DNA of 64,000 nucleotides from Pseudomonas frederiksbergensis (GCF_003732705.1 NZ_MOBR01000011.1:23337-87336), one strand, 5' to 3'. Shown: positions 1 to 9,261, counted from the stretch's first letter. The notes: generated by a model not told the origin, from the sequence alone. Program-made: numbers and translations.

Positions 1-272
1 CGCAGCTAACAGATTTTTTTGGAGAAGATGTACTTTTCAGGGTGCTTTTCGGAGTAACCCGCAACCGGGCAGAGAACAATAAAACTACCTTCAGGTAGCT
101 CCCGAACTGGTTGGATCGCTTGGCGAAAAAGTAGATCAGCGCTCAAAAAAATACGTTTGCTCTTGACCCCGGATGGGGGTCGACTAAAACAGCGGTAAAG
201 GGCCACGGTTGCCAAAAACAACAACAGACCGCCCCTCAATAATAAAAAAAGAGCACGCGCAACGACAAATTA
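1..272. other. No convincing gene; AT-richer left edge
   Basis: This stretch is richer in A/T than the rest and carries only a 77-codon minus-strand frame that would have to start with TTG and has no upstream Shine-Dalgarno. I see no recognisable domain. It may be the edge of a gene or region lying to the left of the window. Confidence 0.4.
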
Positions 273-296
273 AAGGGGAGCTTCGGCTCCCCTTTG
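273..296. terminator. Perfect 10-bp stem hairpin, probable terminator
   Basis: AAAGGGGAGC, a TTCG tetraloop and GCTCCCCTTT form a perfect stem. It lies downstream of the minus-strand acyl-CoA synthetase and may also end a transcript coming from the left. The T tracts are short on both sides, so the direction is uncertain. Confidence 0.6.
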
Positions 297-325
297 TGCT
301 GTCTGTATTTCACTAAAACCGGCTT

Positions 326-418
326 CTGTAGGAGCGAGGCTTGCCCGCAAAGGGAACGCCTCGATCTAACAGAAAAACCGCGTCATCGTTCTTCGCGGGC
401 AAGCCTCGCTCCTACGGT
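326..418. repeat. REPIN (TGTAGGAGCGAGGCTTGCCCGC type)
   Basis: Two REP palindromes in inverted orientation flank about 45 bp of variable sequence. The left copy begins TGTAGGAGCGAGGCTTGCCC and the right copy is its inverse. The right arm contains the stop codon and last proline codon of the acyl-CoA synthetase gene at 412-417. Confidence 0.9.
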
Positions 419-2106
419 ATCGCTTTGAGCTCCTCGATACTGATCTCGCGCATCCGGAATTTCTGGATCTTGCCGGTCACGGTCATCGGAAACTCTTCCA
501 CGAATTTGAAGTAACGCGGCGTCTTGAAGTGGGCGATGCGCGACTTGCACCAGGTTTTCAGCTCTTCTTCGGTCGCGCTGTGGCCGGGGTGGAATTTGAT
601 CCAGGCGACTATTTCTTCGCCATAACGCGAGCAAGGAATACCAATCACCTGCACGTCCGCCACCGCCGGATGGGTAAAGAAGAACTCTTCCAGCTCTCGT
701 GGGTAAACGTTCTCACCGCCACGGATGATCATGTCCTTGTTACGTCCGGCGATGCACACGTAGCCCTCGTCGTTCATGCTCGCCAGGTCGCCGGTGTGCA
801 TCCATCCGGCCTGATCGATAGCTTCAGCCGTGCCCTGCGGGTTATTCCAGTAACCAAGCATCACGCTGTAGCCGCGAGTGCAGAGTTCGCCAATCGTGCT
901 GCGGGGCACCAGGTTACCGGCCTCGTCGATGATTTTGCTTTCCAGTTGCGGCTGAATGCGGCCCACGGTGGTAACGCGCAGTTCCAGCTCGTCTGACGGA
1001 CCGGTCTGTAAAGACACCGGACTTGTTTCCGTCATGCCGTAGGCAATTTGCACCTCACTCATGTGCATCTCATTGATCACCCGGCGCATCACCTCGATCG
1101 GGCACGTCGCCCCGGCCATGATCCCGGTGCGCAGGGTCGACAGATCGAAGGACCCGCGTTGCGGCTGATCGAGCATGGCGATGAACATGGTGGGTACGCC
1201 GTAGAGCGCGGTGGCTTTTTCTTCGGCGACGGTGGTCAGGGTCAGCAGCGGATCGAAAGCATCGTTGGGGTAAATCATCGTGCTGCCATGGGTGATGCAG
1301 CCGAGGTTGCCCATGACCATACCGAAGCAGTGATACAGCGGCACCGGGATCACCAGCCGATCATCGGCGCTCAGGCCCAGGCTTTCGCCGACCATGTAAC
1401 CGTTATTGAGGATGTTGTAGTGACTGAGGGTCGCGCCCTTGGGAAAACCGGTGGTGCCGGAGGTGTACTGGATGTTCACCGGTTGGTCGAAATGCAGGCT
1501 GTTTTGGCGTTCATTCAACTGTTCGACCGAGACGCTGGCGGCGAGATCGGCCAATTGCGACCACGGCAGGAAACCCGAGGGCGGCCGGGTGTCGAGGCTG
1601 ATCACACCGCGCAGGTCCGGCAGGCGTTCGCTGTGTAATTGACCGATGGATTGCTCCGCCAATTCCGGCACCAGCCCTTGCAACATCCCGTGATAATCGG
1701 ACGTCTTGAACGCCCCGGCGCACACCAGCCATTGGCAACCGGATTGCTTCAACACGTATTCGAGTTCGGAGCTGCGGTAGGCAGGGTTGATGTTGACTAG
1801 GATCACGCCGATTTTCGCGCTGGCGAACTGGCTGATGCACCACTGCGCGCAGTTCGGCGCCCAGATGCCGAGGCGGTCGCCAGCCTGCAAGCCCAGCGCC
1901 AGCAGTGCCCGGGCGTGCAGGTCCACGGTATCGGCCAGTTGCTGCCAGGTATAACGCAGCTGTTGATGACGCACGACCAGTGCTTCGCCGTCCGGGTATT
2001 GCGCGACCGTGTGATCGAACTTCTCGCCGATGGTCATCGCCAGCAAGGCTTTGTCCTGGGAACCGCAGGTATAGCTGCGCTGCGGGTTTGCACTGGGTTG
2101 ATCCAT
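412..2106 (-). CDS. Acyl-CoA synthetase (AMP-binding), leucine/isovalerate cluster
   Basis: This 564-residue protein of the ANL superfamily activates a carboxylic acid with ATP and CoA. The P-loop [11 protein letters not shown] is at residues 214-224. Further along are the hinge-region motif [16 protein letters not shown] and a C-terminal VTGKIQKF with the catalytic lysine. The start is placed at the ATG at 2106, after a GGGG stretch; an upstream in-frame start at 2160 would run into the REP repeat. It is divergent from liuA across two LiuR-like palindromes, so it is probably co-regulated and may activate isovalerate or a related branched or medium-chain acid (inference). The stop codon falls inside a REP element. 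Confidence 0.88.
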   Translation of the reverse strand: MDQPSANPQRSYTCGSQDKALLAMTIGEKFDHTVAQYPDGEALVVRHQQLRYTWQQLADTVDLHARALLALGLQAGDRLGIWAPNCAQWCISQFASAKIGVILVNINPAYRSSELEYVLKQSGCQWLVCAGAFKTSDYHGMLQGLVPELAEQSIGQLHSERLPDLRGVISLDTRPPSGFLPWSQLADLAASVSVEQLNERQNSLHFDQPVNIQYTSGTTGFPKGATLSHYNILNNGYMVGESLGLSADDRLVIPVPLYHCFGMVMGNLGCITHGSTMIYPNDAFDPLLTLTTVAEEKATALYGVPTMFIAMLDQPQRGSFDLSTLRTGIMAGATCPIEVMRRVINEMHMSEVQIAYGMTETSPVSLQTGPSDELELRVTTVGRIQPQLESKIIDEAGNLVPRSTIGELCTRGYSVMLGYWNNPQGTAEAIDQAGWMHTGDLASMNDEGYVCIAGRNKDMIIRGGENVYPRELEEFFFTHPAVADVQVIGIPCSRYGEEIVAWIKFHPGHSATEEELKTWCKSRIAHFKTPRYFKFVEEFPMTVTGKIQKFRMREISIEELKAIP

Positions 2107-2127
2107 GACGACCCCTATTGTCTTTTT

Positions 2128-2217
2128 TGTAGGAGCATGGCTTGCCCGCGACAGGAGCAATGCGGTGTGGCTGTAGGACCACGTTATCGTTCATCGCGAG
2201 CAAGCTTTGCTCCTACA
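2128..2217. repeat. REPIN between the divergent genes
   Basis: Inverted REP copies (TGTAGGAGCATGGCTTGCCC and its diverged inverse ending GCTTTGCTCCTACA) lie upstream of the acyl-CoA synthetase start and close to the LiuR-like sites. Confidence 0.85.
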
Positions 2218-2229
2218 GAGTCGCTCAAG

Positions 2230-2287
2230 TTGACGTTAACGTAAAGGGTGATTGACAGCCATTCGTCACAGGCTTACGTTAACGTAA
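2230..2287. promoter_or_regulatory. Two LiuR-like operator palindromes
   Basis: TTGACGTTAACGTAAA (2230-2245, one mismatch from dyad symmetry) and TTACGTTAACGTAA (2274-2287, perfect) share the core ACGTTAACGT. Their centres are 43 bp apart, about four helical turns. The core matches the motif described for the MerR-family regulator LiuR of branched-chain acid catabolism in gammaproteobacteria (recalled, not searched). The sites lie between the acyl-CoA synthetase and liuA and could control both. Confidence 0.75.
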
Positions 2288-2343
2288 AGGTGAGAGCCGG
2301 ATCACTGCCCTCCCTACCCTACAAAAAAGCCAAAAGGTGACCC

Positions 2344-3507
2344 ATGAGCTACCCATCCCTGAACTTTGCCCTCGGTGAAACCATCGACATGCTGCGCGAT
2401 CAGGTTCAGTCCTTCGTCGCCAAAGAGATCGCCCCGCGCGCGGCTCAGATCGACATCGACAACCTGTTCCCTGCTGACCTGTGGCGCAAATTCGGTGACA
2501 TGGGCCTGCTGGGCGTCACCGTGCCGGAAGAATACGGCGGCGCTGGCCTGGGCTATCTGGCGCACGTAGTGATCATGGAAGAAATCAGCCGTGGCTCGGC
2601 CTCGGTGGCGTTGTCCTACGGCGCGCATTCCAACCTCTGCGTGAACCAGATCAACCGCAACGGCAATCACGAACAGAAAACCAAATACCTGCCCAAACTG
2701 ATCAGCGGCGAGCACATCGGCGCCCTGGCCATGAGCGAACCGAATGCCGGTTCCGACGTGGTGTCGATGAAACTGCGCGCCGACAAACTCGGCGACAAGT
2801 ACGTGCTCAACGGCAGCAAGACCTGGATCACTAACGGCCCGGACGCCAACACCTACGTGATCTACGCCAAGACCGACCTGGAAAAAGGCCCCCACGGCAT
2901 CACCGCATTTATCGTTGAACGCGACTCCAAAGGCTTCAGCCGCAGCAACAAATTCGACAAGCTCGGCATGCGCGGCTCCAACACCTGCGAGCTGTTCTTC
3001 GATGACGTCGAAGTGCCGGAAGAAAACATCCTCGGCGTGCTCAACGGCGGCGTGAAAGTGCTGATGAGCGGCCTCGACTACGAGCGCGTCGTGCTGTCGG
3101 GCGGTCCGACCGGGATCATGCAGTCGTGCATGGACCTGATCGTGCCGTACATCCACGACCGCAAACAGTTCGGCCAGAGCATCGGCGAATTCCAGCTGAT
3201 CCAGGGCAAAGTCGCCGACATGTACACCCAACTCAACGCCAGCCGCGCCTATCTCTACGCGGTGGCCCAGGCTTGTGAACGCGGCGAAACCACGCGCAAG
3301 GATGCGGCGGGCGTGATCCTCTACAGCGCCGAACGCGCCACGCAAATGGCCCTCGACGCGATCCAGATTCTCGGCGGCAATGGCTACATCAACGAATTCC
3401 CGGCGGGTCGTCTGCTGCGTGACGCCAAGCTGTACGAAATCGGCGCCGGCACCAGTGAGATCCGTCGCATGCTGATCGGTCGCGAACTGTTTAACGAGAC
3501 GAAATGA
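2344..3507 (+). CDS. liuA: Isovaleryl-CoA dehydrogenase
   Basis: This 387-residue acyl-CoA dehydrogenase oxidises isovaleryl-CoA to 3-methylcrotonyl-CoA in leucine catabolism and passes electrons to ETF. It has the family signature around [11 protein letters not shown] and a C-terminal [10 protein letters not shown] segment. The sequence GLDYERVVL puts the catalytic glutamate at Glu247, the position characteristic of isovaleryl-CoA dehydrogenases and different from that of short- and medium-chain enzymes. An AAAAGGTGACCC leader precedes the ATG. It is the first gene of liuABCD, just after two LiuR-like palindromes. Confidence 0.95.
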   Translation: MSYPSLNFALGETIDMLRDQVQSFVAKEIAPRAAQIDIDNLFPADLWRKFGDMGLLGVTVPEEYGGAGLGYLAHVVIMEEISRGSASVALSYGAHSNLCVNQINRNGNHEQKTKYLPKLISGEHIGALAMSEPNAGSDVVSMKLRADKLGDKYVLNGSKTWITNGPDANTYVIYAKTDLEKGPHGITAFIVERDSKGFSRSNKFDKLGMRGSNTCELFFDDVEVPEENILGVLNGGVKVLMSGLDYERVVLSGGPTGIMQSCMDLIVPYIHDRKQFGQSIGEFQLIQGKVADMYTQLNASRAYLYAVAQACERGETTRKDAAGVILYSAERATQMALDAIQILGGNGYINEFPAGRLLRDAKLYEIGAGTSEIRRMLIGRELFNETK

Positions 3508-3518
3508 ATTTCGCCAGC

Positions 3519-3598
3519 GGCAAGCGACAAGCTTCAAGCGGCAAGAGAGATGCGCTCTTGCTTTACTTGTGGCTTGCAGCTTGAAACTTGAAGCTGCT
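3519..3598. repeat. Intergenic palindromic repeat of the CAAGCTTCAAGC type
   Basis: An imperfect long hairpin built from CAAGC/GCTTG and CTTCAAG/CTTGAAG elements, with a tight inner hairpin CAAGAG-AGATGCG-CTCTTG at 3541-3559. It is a different family from the REPs elsewhere in the window and fills the liuA-liuB gap. Confidence 0.7.
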
Positions 3599-3611
3599 AC
3601 GGAGTAGCACC

Positions 3612-5216
3612 ATGATCCTGCATACCCAGCTCAACCCCCGTTCGGCGGAGTTCGCCGCCAACAGCGCGGCGATGCTCACCCAGGTCGACGCCTTGCACAC
3701 CCTGCTCGCCCAAGTGCAGCAAGGTGGCGGTCCGAAGGCGCAAGAACGCCACACCTCCCGGGGCAAATTGCTGCCCCGTGAGCGGATCAATCGCCTTCTC
3801 GATCCGGGCTCGCCGTTTCTGGAAATCAGCCAACTGGCGGCCTACGCGGTGTACGGCGAAGACGTTCCGGCCGCTGGCGTGATTGCCGGGATTGGCCGCG
3901 TGGAAGGCGTCGAATGCATGATCGTCGCCAACGACGCCACGGTGAAAGGTGGTTCGTACTACCCGCTGACCGTGAAAAAACACCTGCGCGCCCAGACCAT
4001 CGCTCAGCAAAACCGTTTGCCGTGCATTTATCTGGTGGACTCCGGCGGCGCCAACCTGCCGCGTCAGGATGAAGTGTTCCCGGACCGTGAGCACTTCGGC
4101 CGGATCTTCTTCAACCAGGCCAACATGAGCGCCATGGGCATTCCGCAGATTGCCGTGGTCATGGGCTCGTGCACCGCTGGCGGTGCTTATGTACCGGCCA
4201 TGGCTGACGAAGCGATCATGGTCCGCAATCAGGCAACGATTTTCCTCGCTGGTCCGCCGCTGGTGAAAGCCGCCACCGGTGAAGTGGTCAGCGCCGAAGA
4301 CCTTGGCGGGGCCGATGTGCACTGCAAGATCTCCGGGGTCGCCGACCATTACGCGGAAAGCGATGAACACGCCCTCGCCTTGGCCCGACGCAGCGTTGCC
4401 AACCTCAACTGGCGCAAGCTCGGCGAGTTGCAGCAACGTACGCCGATCGCGCCGCTGTACAGCAGCGACGAGTTGTACGGCGTGGTCTCGGCCGATGCCA
4501 AACAGCCGTTCGATGTGCGCGAAGTGATTGCACGACTGGTCGACGGTTCGGTGTTCGATGAGTTCAAAGCACTGTTCGGGACCACGCTGGTGTGTGGCTT
4601 TGCCCACTTGCATGGCTACCCGATCGCGATCCTCGCTAACAACGGCATCCTGTTCGCCGAAGCCGCGCAGAAAGGCGCGCACTTTATCGAACTGGCCTGT
4701 CAGCGTGGCATTCCGCTGCTGTTCCTGCAGAACATCACCGGGTTCATGGTCGGCCAGAAATACGAGGCCGGCGGCATCGCCAAGCACGGCGCCAAACTGG
4801 TGACCGCCGTGGCGTGCGCCAAAGTGCCGAAATTCACCGTGATCATCGGCGGCAGCTTCGGCGCCGGTAACTACGGCATGTGCGGGCGGGCTTACGATCC
4901 ACGTTTTCTGTGGATGTGGCCGAACGCACGTATTGGCGTGATGGGCGCCGAGCAGGCGGCTGGCGTGCTGGTGCAGGTCAAGCGCGAGCAGGCCGAACGC
5001 AGTGGCCAGGCTTTCAGCGCCGAACAGGAAGCCGAGATCAAGCAGCCGATCCTCGATCAGTACGAAGAGCAGGGTCACCCCTACTACTCCAGCGCACGGC
5101 TGTGGGACGACGGCGTCATCGACCCGGCGCAGACCCGGGATGTACTGGCCCTGGCCTTGTCCGCGTCGCTGAACGCGCCAATCGAACCGAGCCGCTTCGG
5201 CGTGTTCCGGATGTGA
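3612..5216 (+). CDS. liuB: Methylcrotonyl-CoA carboxylase, carboxyltransferase subunit
   Basis: This 534-residue carboxyltransferase subunit of 3-methylcrotonyl-CoA carboxylase moves CO2 from carboxybiotin on LiuD to 3-methylcrotonyl-CoA, giving 3-methylglutaconyl-CoA. It spans the two-lobed carboxyltransferase fold, with conserved glycine-rich oxyanion segments ([18 protein letters not shown] and [20 protein letters not shown]). The length is normal for the family. The ATG at 3612 is chosen because GGAG lies seven bases before it, whereas an upstream in-frame start at 3588 lacks one. It is the second gene of liuABCD; a palindromic repeat fills the gap before it and a REPIN the gap after. Confidence 0.95.
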   Translation: MILHTQLNPRSAEFAANSAAMLTQVDALHTLLAQVQQGGGPKAQERHTSRGKLLPRERINRLLDPGSPFLEISQLAAYAVYGEDVPAAGVIAGIGRVEGVECMIVANDATVKGGSYYPLTVKKHLRAQTIAQQNRLPCIYLVDSGGANLPRQDEVFPDREHFGRIFFNQANMSAMGIPQIAVVMGSCTAGGAYVPAMADEAIMVRNQATIFLAGPPLVKAATGEVVSAEDLGGADVHCKISGVADHYAESDEHALALARRSVANLNWRKLGELQQRTPIAPLYSSDELYGVVSADAKQPFDVREVIARLVDGSVFDEFKALFGTTLVCGFAHLHGYPIAILANNGILFAEAAQKGAHFIELACQRGIPLLFLQNITGFMVGQKYEAGGIAKHGAKLVTAVACAKVPKFTVIIGGSFGAGNYGMCGRAYDPRFLWMWPNARIGVMGAEQAAGVLVQVKREQAERSGQAFSAEQEAEIKQPILDQYEEQGHPYYSSARLWDDGVIDPAQTRDVLALALSASLNAPIEPSRFGVFRM

Positions 5217-5218
5217 TT

Positions 5219-5308
5219 TGTTGGAGCGAGGCTTGCCCGCGAACAGGCTGGACGCGGTGCAACAGATACACCACGGCGCTTCCTTCGCGGGCAAGCCTCG
5301 CTCCTACA
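5219..5308. repeat. REPIN between liuB and liuC
   Basis: Inverted REP copies (GGAGCGAGGCTTGCCCGCGA ... TTCGCGGGCAAGCCTCGCTCC) fill the liuB-liuC gap. The liuC Shine-Dalgarno GGAGA follows immediately. Confidence 0.9.
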
Positions 5309-5334
5309 GAATAAAGTTGTGGAGACGGACCAAT

Positions 5335-6150
5335 ATGAGCGACTTCAACACCCTCGAACTGCTGACCGACCCGCGGGGTTTCGCGACCCTGTGGCTCAGC
5401 CGTGAAGAAAAGAACAACGCGTTCAACGCCGAAATGATCCGCGAACTGATCCTCGCCCTCGACAAAGTCTCGGGCGATGCCAGCCTGCGGTTTCTGCTGG
5501 TGCGTGGACGTGGCAAGCATTTCAGCGCCGGCGCCGACCTGGCCTGGATGCAGCAATCGGCCGAGCTCGACTACCACACCAACCTCGACGACGCCCGGGA
5601 ACTGGCGGAGCTGATGTACAACCTGGCCAAGCTGAAAATCCCAACCCTGGCCGTGGTGCAAGGTGCGGCGTATGGCGGCGCGCTGGGCCTGATCAGTTGC
5701 TGCGACATGGCCATTGGCGCCGATGACGCGCAATTCTGCCTGTCGGAAGTGCGCATCGGCCTGGCGCCAGCGGTGATCAGTCCGTTCGTGGTGCAGGCCA
5801 TCGGCGAACGCGCGGCACGGCGTTATGCCCTGACCGCCGAACGTTTCGGTGGGCAACGGGCACGGGAAATCGGCTTGTTGTCGGAGAGTTATCCGGTGGC
5901 CGAGCTGGAGCAAAAGGTCGAACAGTGGATCGACAATCTGCTGCTCAACAGCCCGGCGGCGATGCGTACCAGCAAGGACTTGCTGCGCGAAGTCGGCCAT
6001 GGCGCACTGACCCCGGCGCTGCGGCGCTACACCGAAAACGCCATCGCGCGCATCCGCGTCAGCCCTGAAGGCCAGGAAGGCCTACGGGCCTTTCTGCAAA
6101 AACGTCCGCCGAGCTGGCAAGCCGCAACCACCCCCAAGGAGCCGCGTTGA
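5335..6150 (+). CDS. liuC: 3-Methylglutaconyl-CoA hydratase (enoyl-CoA hydratase family)
   Basis: This 271-residue crotonase-fold enzyme hydrates 3-methylglutaconyl-CoA to HMG-CoA. The oxyanion-hole motifs are GKHFSAGADLAWM and AAYGGALGL, and the acidic catalytic segment is CLSEVRIGLAPA. The ATG at 5335 has GGAGA nine bases upstream. The stop overlaps the liuD start by one base (TGATG), which suggests translational coupling. The function is assigned mainly from its place in the liu operon, because the fold alone does not fix the substrate. Confidence 0.92.
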   Translation: MSDFNTLELLTDPRGFATLWLSREEKNNAFNAEMIRELILALDKVSGDASLRFLLVRGRGKHFSAGADLAWMQQSAELDYHTNLDDARELAELMYNLAKLKIPTLAVVQGAAYGGALGLISCCDMAIGADDAQFCLSEVRIGLAPAVISPFVVQAIGERAARRYALTAERFGGQRAREIGLLSESYPVAELEQKVEQWIDNLLLNSPAAMRTSKDLLREVGHGALTPALRRYTENAIARIRVSPEGQEGLRAFLQKRPPSWQAATTPKEPR

Positions 6151-8099
6151 TGAGCGCACCTGTTCTCACCACCCTGCTGGTGGCCAACCGCGGCGAGATT
6201 GCCTGCCGCGTCATGCGCACCGCCAAAGCCCTGGGCCTGACCACCGTTGCCGTGCACAGCGCCACCGACCGTGAAGCCCGGCACAGCCGCGAAGCAGATA
6301 TCCGCGTGGACCTGGGCGGCAGCAAAGCCGCCGACAGCTACCTGCAAATCGACAAAATCATCGCCGCCGCCCAAGCCAGTGGCGCTCAGGCGATTCACCC
6401 GGGCTACGGTTTTCTGTCTGAAAACGCCGGGTTTGCCCGTGCAATCGAAGCCGCCGGCCTGATATTCCTCGGCCCGCCCGCCTCGGCCATTGACGCCATG
6501 GGCAGCAAATCCGCCGCCAAAGCCTTGATGGAAACCGCCGGCGTGCCGCTGGTGCCGGGCTATCACGGCGAGGCGCAAGACCTCGACACCTTCCGCGACG
6601 CCTGTGAACGCATCGGTTATCCGGTGCTGCTCAAGGCCACGGCCGGTGGCGGCGGTAAAGGCATGAAAGTGGTCGAGGACGTCAGCCAATTGGCCGAAGC
6701 CCTGGCCTCGGCCCAGCGTGAAGCGCAATCGTCGTTCGGCGATTCGCGGATGTTGGTGGAAAAATACCTGCTCAAGCCGCGTCACGTGGAAATCCAGGTG
6801 TTTGCCGATCAGCACGGCAACTGCCTGTATTTGAATGAACGGGATTGCTCGATCCAGCGCCGACATCAGAAAGTCGTCGAAGAAGCACCGGCCCCAGGCC
6901 TGAGCGCGCAATTGCGCCGGGCCATGGGCGAAGCGGCGGTGCGTTCGGCTCAGGCCATCGGTTACGTCGGTGCCGGTACGGTGGAGTTTCTGCTGGATTC
7001 CCGTGGCGAGTTCTTCTTCATGGAGATGAACACGCGCCTGCAAGTCGAGCATCCGGTCACCGAAGCCATCACGGGCCTGGACCTGGTGGCCTGGCAGATT
7101 CACGTGGCGCGCGGTGAAGTATTGCCGATGACCCAGGATCAGGTTCCGCTGATCGGCCATGCCATCGAGGTGCGGTTGTACGCTGAAGATCCGGGCAATG
7201 ATTTCCTGCCAGCCACCGGGCGCCTGGCGTTGTATCGCGAATCCGCCGAGGGTCCGGGACGCCGCGTGGACAGCGGTGTAGAAGAAGGCGATGAAATCTC
7301 ACCGTTCTATGATCCGATGCTCGGCAAGCTGATTGCCTGGGGCGAGGACCGTGAACAGGCGCGCCTGCGGTTGTTGAGTATGCTGGATGAATTCGCCATC
7401 GGCGGGCTCAAGACCAACATCAACTTCCTGCGCCGCATCATCGGCCATCCCGCATTCGCCGCGGCGGAACTGGATACCGGGTTCATTCCCCGTTATCAGG
7501 AGCAACTGCTGCCAGCACCTGCCGACCTTAGCGATGAGTTCTGGAAAGCGGCGGCACAGGGGTTTGCGCAGGGCCAACCCTCGGTGTTCCGTGCCGATGA
7601 TCCAAGTTCGCCGTGGGCGATCAACAGTGGTTTCCGTGCCGGATTACCCAAAGAAATCACCCTGCATTTGAGTTGCGAGGGTCAGGATCGAGCGTTGACC
7701 CTGGGCGATGTGAGTACTGCGCAGCTCAAGGGCGAGCAACTGTTGACCGAGCACAACGGCTTGCGCCGCCAGCATCGGGCTATCCGCCGTGGCGACGCTC
7801 TGTACCTGCAATGGGAAGGTGAACTGCGCCGGGTCGAAACGTACGATCCGATCGCTGCGGTCGAATCCAGTCACAGCCATCAGGGCGGCCTGACCGCGCC
7901 TATGAATGGCAGCATTGTTCGCGTGTTAGTGGAGGCCGGGCAAACGGTGGAAGCCGGGGCGCAACTGGTGGTGCTGGAAGCGATGAAAATGGAGCACAGC
8001 ATTCGTGCGCCCCATGCCGGAGTGATTAAGGCGTTGTACTGCCAGGAAGGCGAGATGGTCAGTGAAGGCAGTGCGTTGGTGGAGCTGGAAGAAGCGTGA
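6150..8099 (+). CDS. liuD: Methylcrotonyl-CoA carboxylase, biotin-containing subunit
   Basis: This 649-residue protein has a biotin carboxylase domain (about residues 1-450, with the ATP-grasp glycine loop ATAGGGGKGMK) and a C-terminal biotinyl domain. The biotinylated lysine is Lys613 in EAMKMEH. It carboxylates its own biotin with ATP and bicarbonate and works with LiuB. The ATG at 6150 shares its A with the liuC stop codon; a TTG three bases earlier is less likely. It is the last liu gene here: HMG-CoA lyase (liuE) does not follow, and the next gene is convergent. Confidence 0.95.
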   Translation: MSAPVLTTLLVANRGEIACRVMRTAKALGLTTVAVHSATDREARHSREADIRVDLGGSKAADSYLQIDKIIAAAQASGAQAIHPGYGFLSENAGFARAIEAAGLIFLGPPASAIDAMGSKSAAKALMETAGVPLVPGYHGEAQDLDTFRDACERIGYPVLLKATAGGGGKGMKVVEDVSQLAEALASAQREAQSSFGDSRMLVEKYLLKPRHVEIQVFADQHGNCLYLNERDCSIQRRHQKVVEEAPAPGLSAQLRRAMGEAAVRSAQAIGYVGAGTVEFLLDSRGEFFFMEMNTRLQVEHPVTEAITGLDLVAWQIHVARGEVLPMTQDQVPLIGHAIEVRLYAEDPGNDFLPATGRLALYRESAEGPGRRVDSGVEEGDEISPFYDPMLGKLIAWGEDREQARLRLLSMLDEFAIGGLKTNINFLRRIIGHPAFAAAELDTGFIPRYQEQLLPAPADLSDEFWKAAAQGFAQGQPSVFRADDPSSPWAINSGFRAGLPKEITLHLSCEGQDRALTLGDVSTAQLKGEQLLTEHNGLRRQHRAIRRGDALYLQWEGELRRVETYDPIAAVESSHSHQGGLTAPMNGSIVRVLVEAGQTVEAGAQLVVLEAMKMEHSIRAPHAGVIKALYCQEGEMVSEGSALVELEEA

Positions 8100-8104
8100 A
8101 ATGA

Positions 8105-8136
8105 AGATCGGTCCTACGCATTGCGAGGACCGATCT
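8105..8136. terminator. 11-bp hairpin between convergent genes
   Basis: AGATCGGTCCT and AGGACCGATCT form a perfect 11-bp stem with a 10-base loop, six bases after the liuD stop and two bases from the stop of the convergent repressor. It could end both transcripts. There is no strong T run. Confidence 0.6.
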
Positions 8137-8138
8137 GA

Positions 8139-8789
8139 TTAGAATTTGGCTGTCGCCTGAACCACCACGCCGATAATTCGGCACTCCTCGGTGAAAAGGG
8201 CTTTCGGATACGTCGGATTGAGCGGGACCAGGTAACGCTGCCCGCCCTCTTCGATCAGCTTGCGAAACGTCGCTTCCGAACTGTCCGGCCACTGAGCGAT
8301 CACCAGTTTTCCGGGCTCCGGCACAATGGCCGGGTCCACCAGGATCATCATCCCCTCGGCAATGCTGATGCCGGTGGGCGCGGTCATCGCGTCGCCCATC
8401 ACGCTCAGCCAGAAGGCCGGGCCCTGGGCGTGGTAGTCGGTCAGCTCGAAGCGTTCCTCCTTGCGGTACACCGTCAGCTCCCCGTCGCGCAGTTGCGCCG
8501 GCTCCTTCCAGTCACTGACCGGGTAGCGGAAGTACGGGTTGTACTTGAGCGCCAGCGGCATCTCCTCCTCTTCCAAGATGAGTGGTTCGCGGATCACCAG
8601 CGCCACTTCGAGAAAGTCCATGCCCAACGCCTTCAACACACGGTTCATGTTGACGACGCCAGGATCGCGGCGTTTGTTCAGCCAGTGGCCGACGCCGCCC
8701 TGGGACATCCCGAGGCGATCTGCGAGTTCTTCTTGAGTGATTTTGAGTTCACTCATTTTGGCCTTGACCAATTCAATCCATTTATCCAT
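8139..8789 (-). CDS. LexA/CI-like repressor (HTH + S24 domain) lacking the catalytic serine
   Basis: This 216-residue protein has an N-terminal XRE helix-turn-helix (about residues 5-60, ITQEELADRLGMSQGGVGHW) and a C-terminal LexA/CI-type S24 fold resembling lambdoid phage CI proteins. In self-cleaving relatives the serine lies in a G-(N/D)-S-M motif; here it reads GDAM, with Ala134 (codon GCG). The lysine partner appears kept as Lys177 (TFRKL). The usual Ala-Gly cleavage pair after the YP..W segment is replaced by Pro97-Ala98. It may therefore be a stable repressor that does not respond to RecA. The start is uncertain: ATG 8789 is preferred for homology, but a GGAGG farther upstream would also suit a GTG at 8798. 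Confidence 0.8.
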   Translation of the reverse strand: MDKWIELVKAKMSELKITQEELADRLGMSQGGVGHWLNKRRDPGVVNMNRVLKALGMDFLEVALVIREPLILEEEEMPLALKYNPYFRYPVSDWKEPAQLRDGELTVYRKEERFELTDYHAQGPAFWLSVMGDAMTAPTGISIAEGMMILVDPAIVPEPGKLVIAQWPDSSEATFRKLIEEGGQRYLVPLNPTYPKALFTEECRIIGVVVQATAKF

Positions 8790-8862
8790 GTGCGGCACGA
8801 TACGTGGACGCCTCCGGCCATCAAAACACATATTGTAGTATTTAAATTCTGGTCACAAATAC

Positions 8863-8872
8863 AGTACGTACT
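8863..8872. promoter_or_regulatory. Perfect 10-bp palindrome, candidate operator
   Basis: AGTACGTACT lies in the divergent gap between the CI-like repressor and the DUF6124 gene. A repressor of this family usually binds such a dyad next to its own gene. The assignment is inference from position and symmetry only. Confidence 0.35.
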
Positions 8873-8919
8873 AGGATAAGTGAACGGATCTGAATCAATC
8901 ACGGAGTTCACCCAATACC

Positions 8920-9261
8920 ATGACCAACCCCAATCACGACGCGCCAGACACCCAGTTCGACACGACCTTCACCTCGCCAAAAGGCTGTGCCGCCGCGCAG
9001 CGGGCGCTGGACTATTACTTGAAACCATCTGTTTCAGAAGTAGAAATCCAGACGCGCTTTTTTGATGTAAACCGCAATGTCAGCAGTGAGGAGGAGTTGG
9101 TTCATGCGTCCGACCTGCTGCGCTGTGCCGCCGCCACCGCACAAGAGTCGGCCGACAACCTGCAAGGCGTAAACCGGGCGCTGGCATTTTCGGTGGTGCA
9201 CATGATCGACATGGCGCAGGCAATGGTCGACCGATCCCTGGATGGCGATCAGAACGACTGA
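8920..9261 (+). CDS. DUF6124 family protein
   Basis: This 113-residue soluble protein resembles the small DUF6124 proteins common in Pseudomonas (family recalled, not searched). The middle and C-terminal parts look helical and alanine-rich (LLRCAAATAQESADNLQGVNRALAFSVVHMIDMAQ). It has no signal peptide or membrane segment. Its function is unknown. It is divergent from the CI-like repressor and directly upstream of the prrF promoter, which has its own start signals. Confidence 0.8.
   Translation: MTNPNHDAPDTQFDTTFTSPKGCAAAQRALDYYLKPSVSEVEIQTRFFDVNRNVSSEEELVHASDLLRCAAATAQESADNLQGVNRALAFSVVHMIDMAQAMVDRSLDGDQND

Noticed and set aside
6..239. 77-codon minus-strand frame at the left edge
   Set aside because: It would need a TTG start, has no ribosome-binding site and shows no recognisable domain or coding pattern.
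2314..3537. Long minus-strand frame opposite liuA, and similar frames opposite liuB, fadH, ppiD, lon and tig
   Set aside because: These are shadow frames caused by third-position GC bias; the plus-strand or annotated frames carry the conserved motifs.
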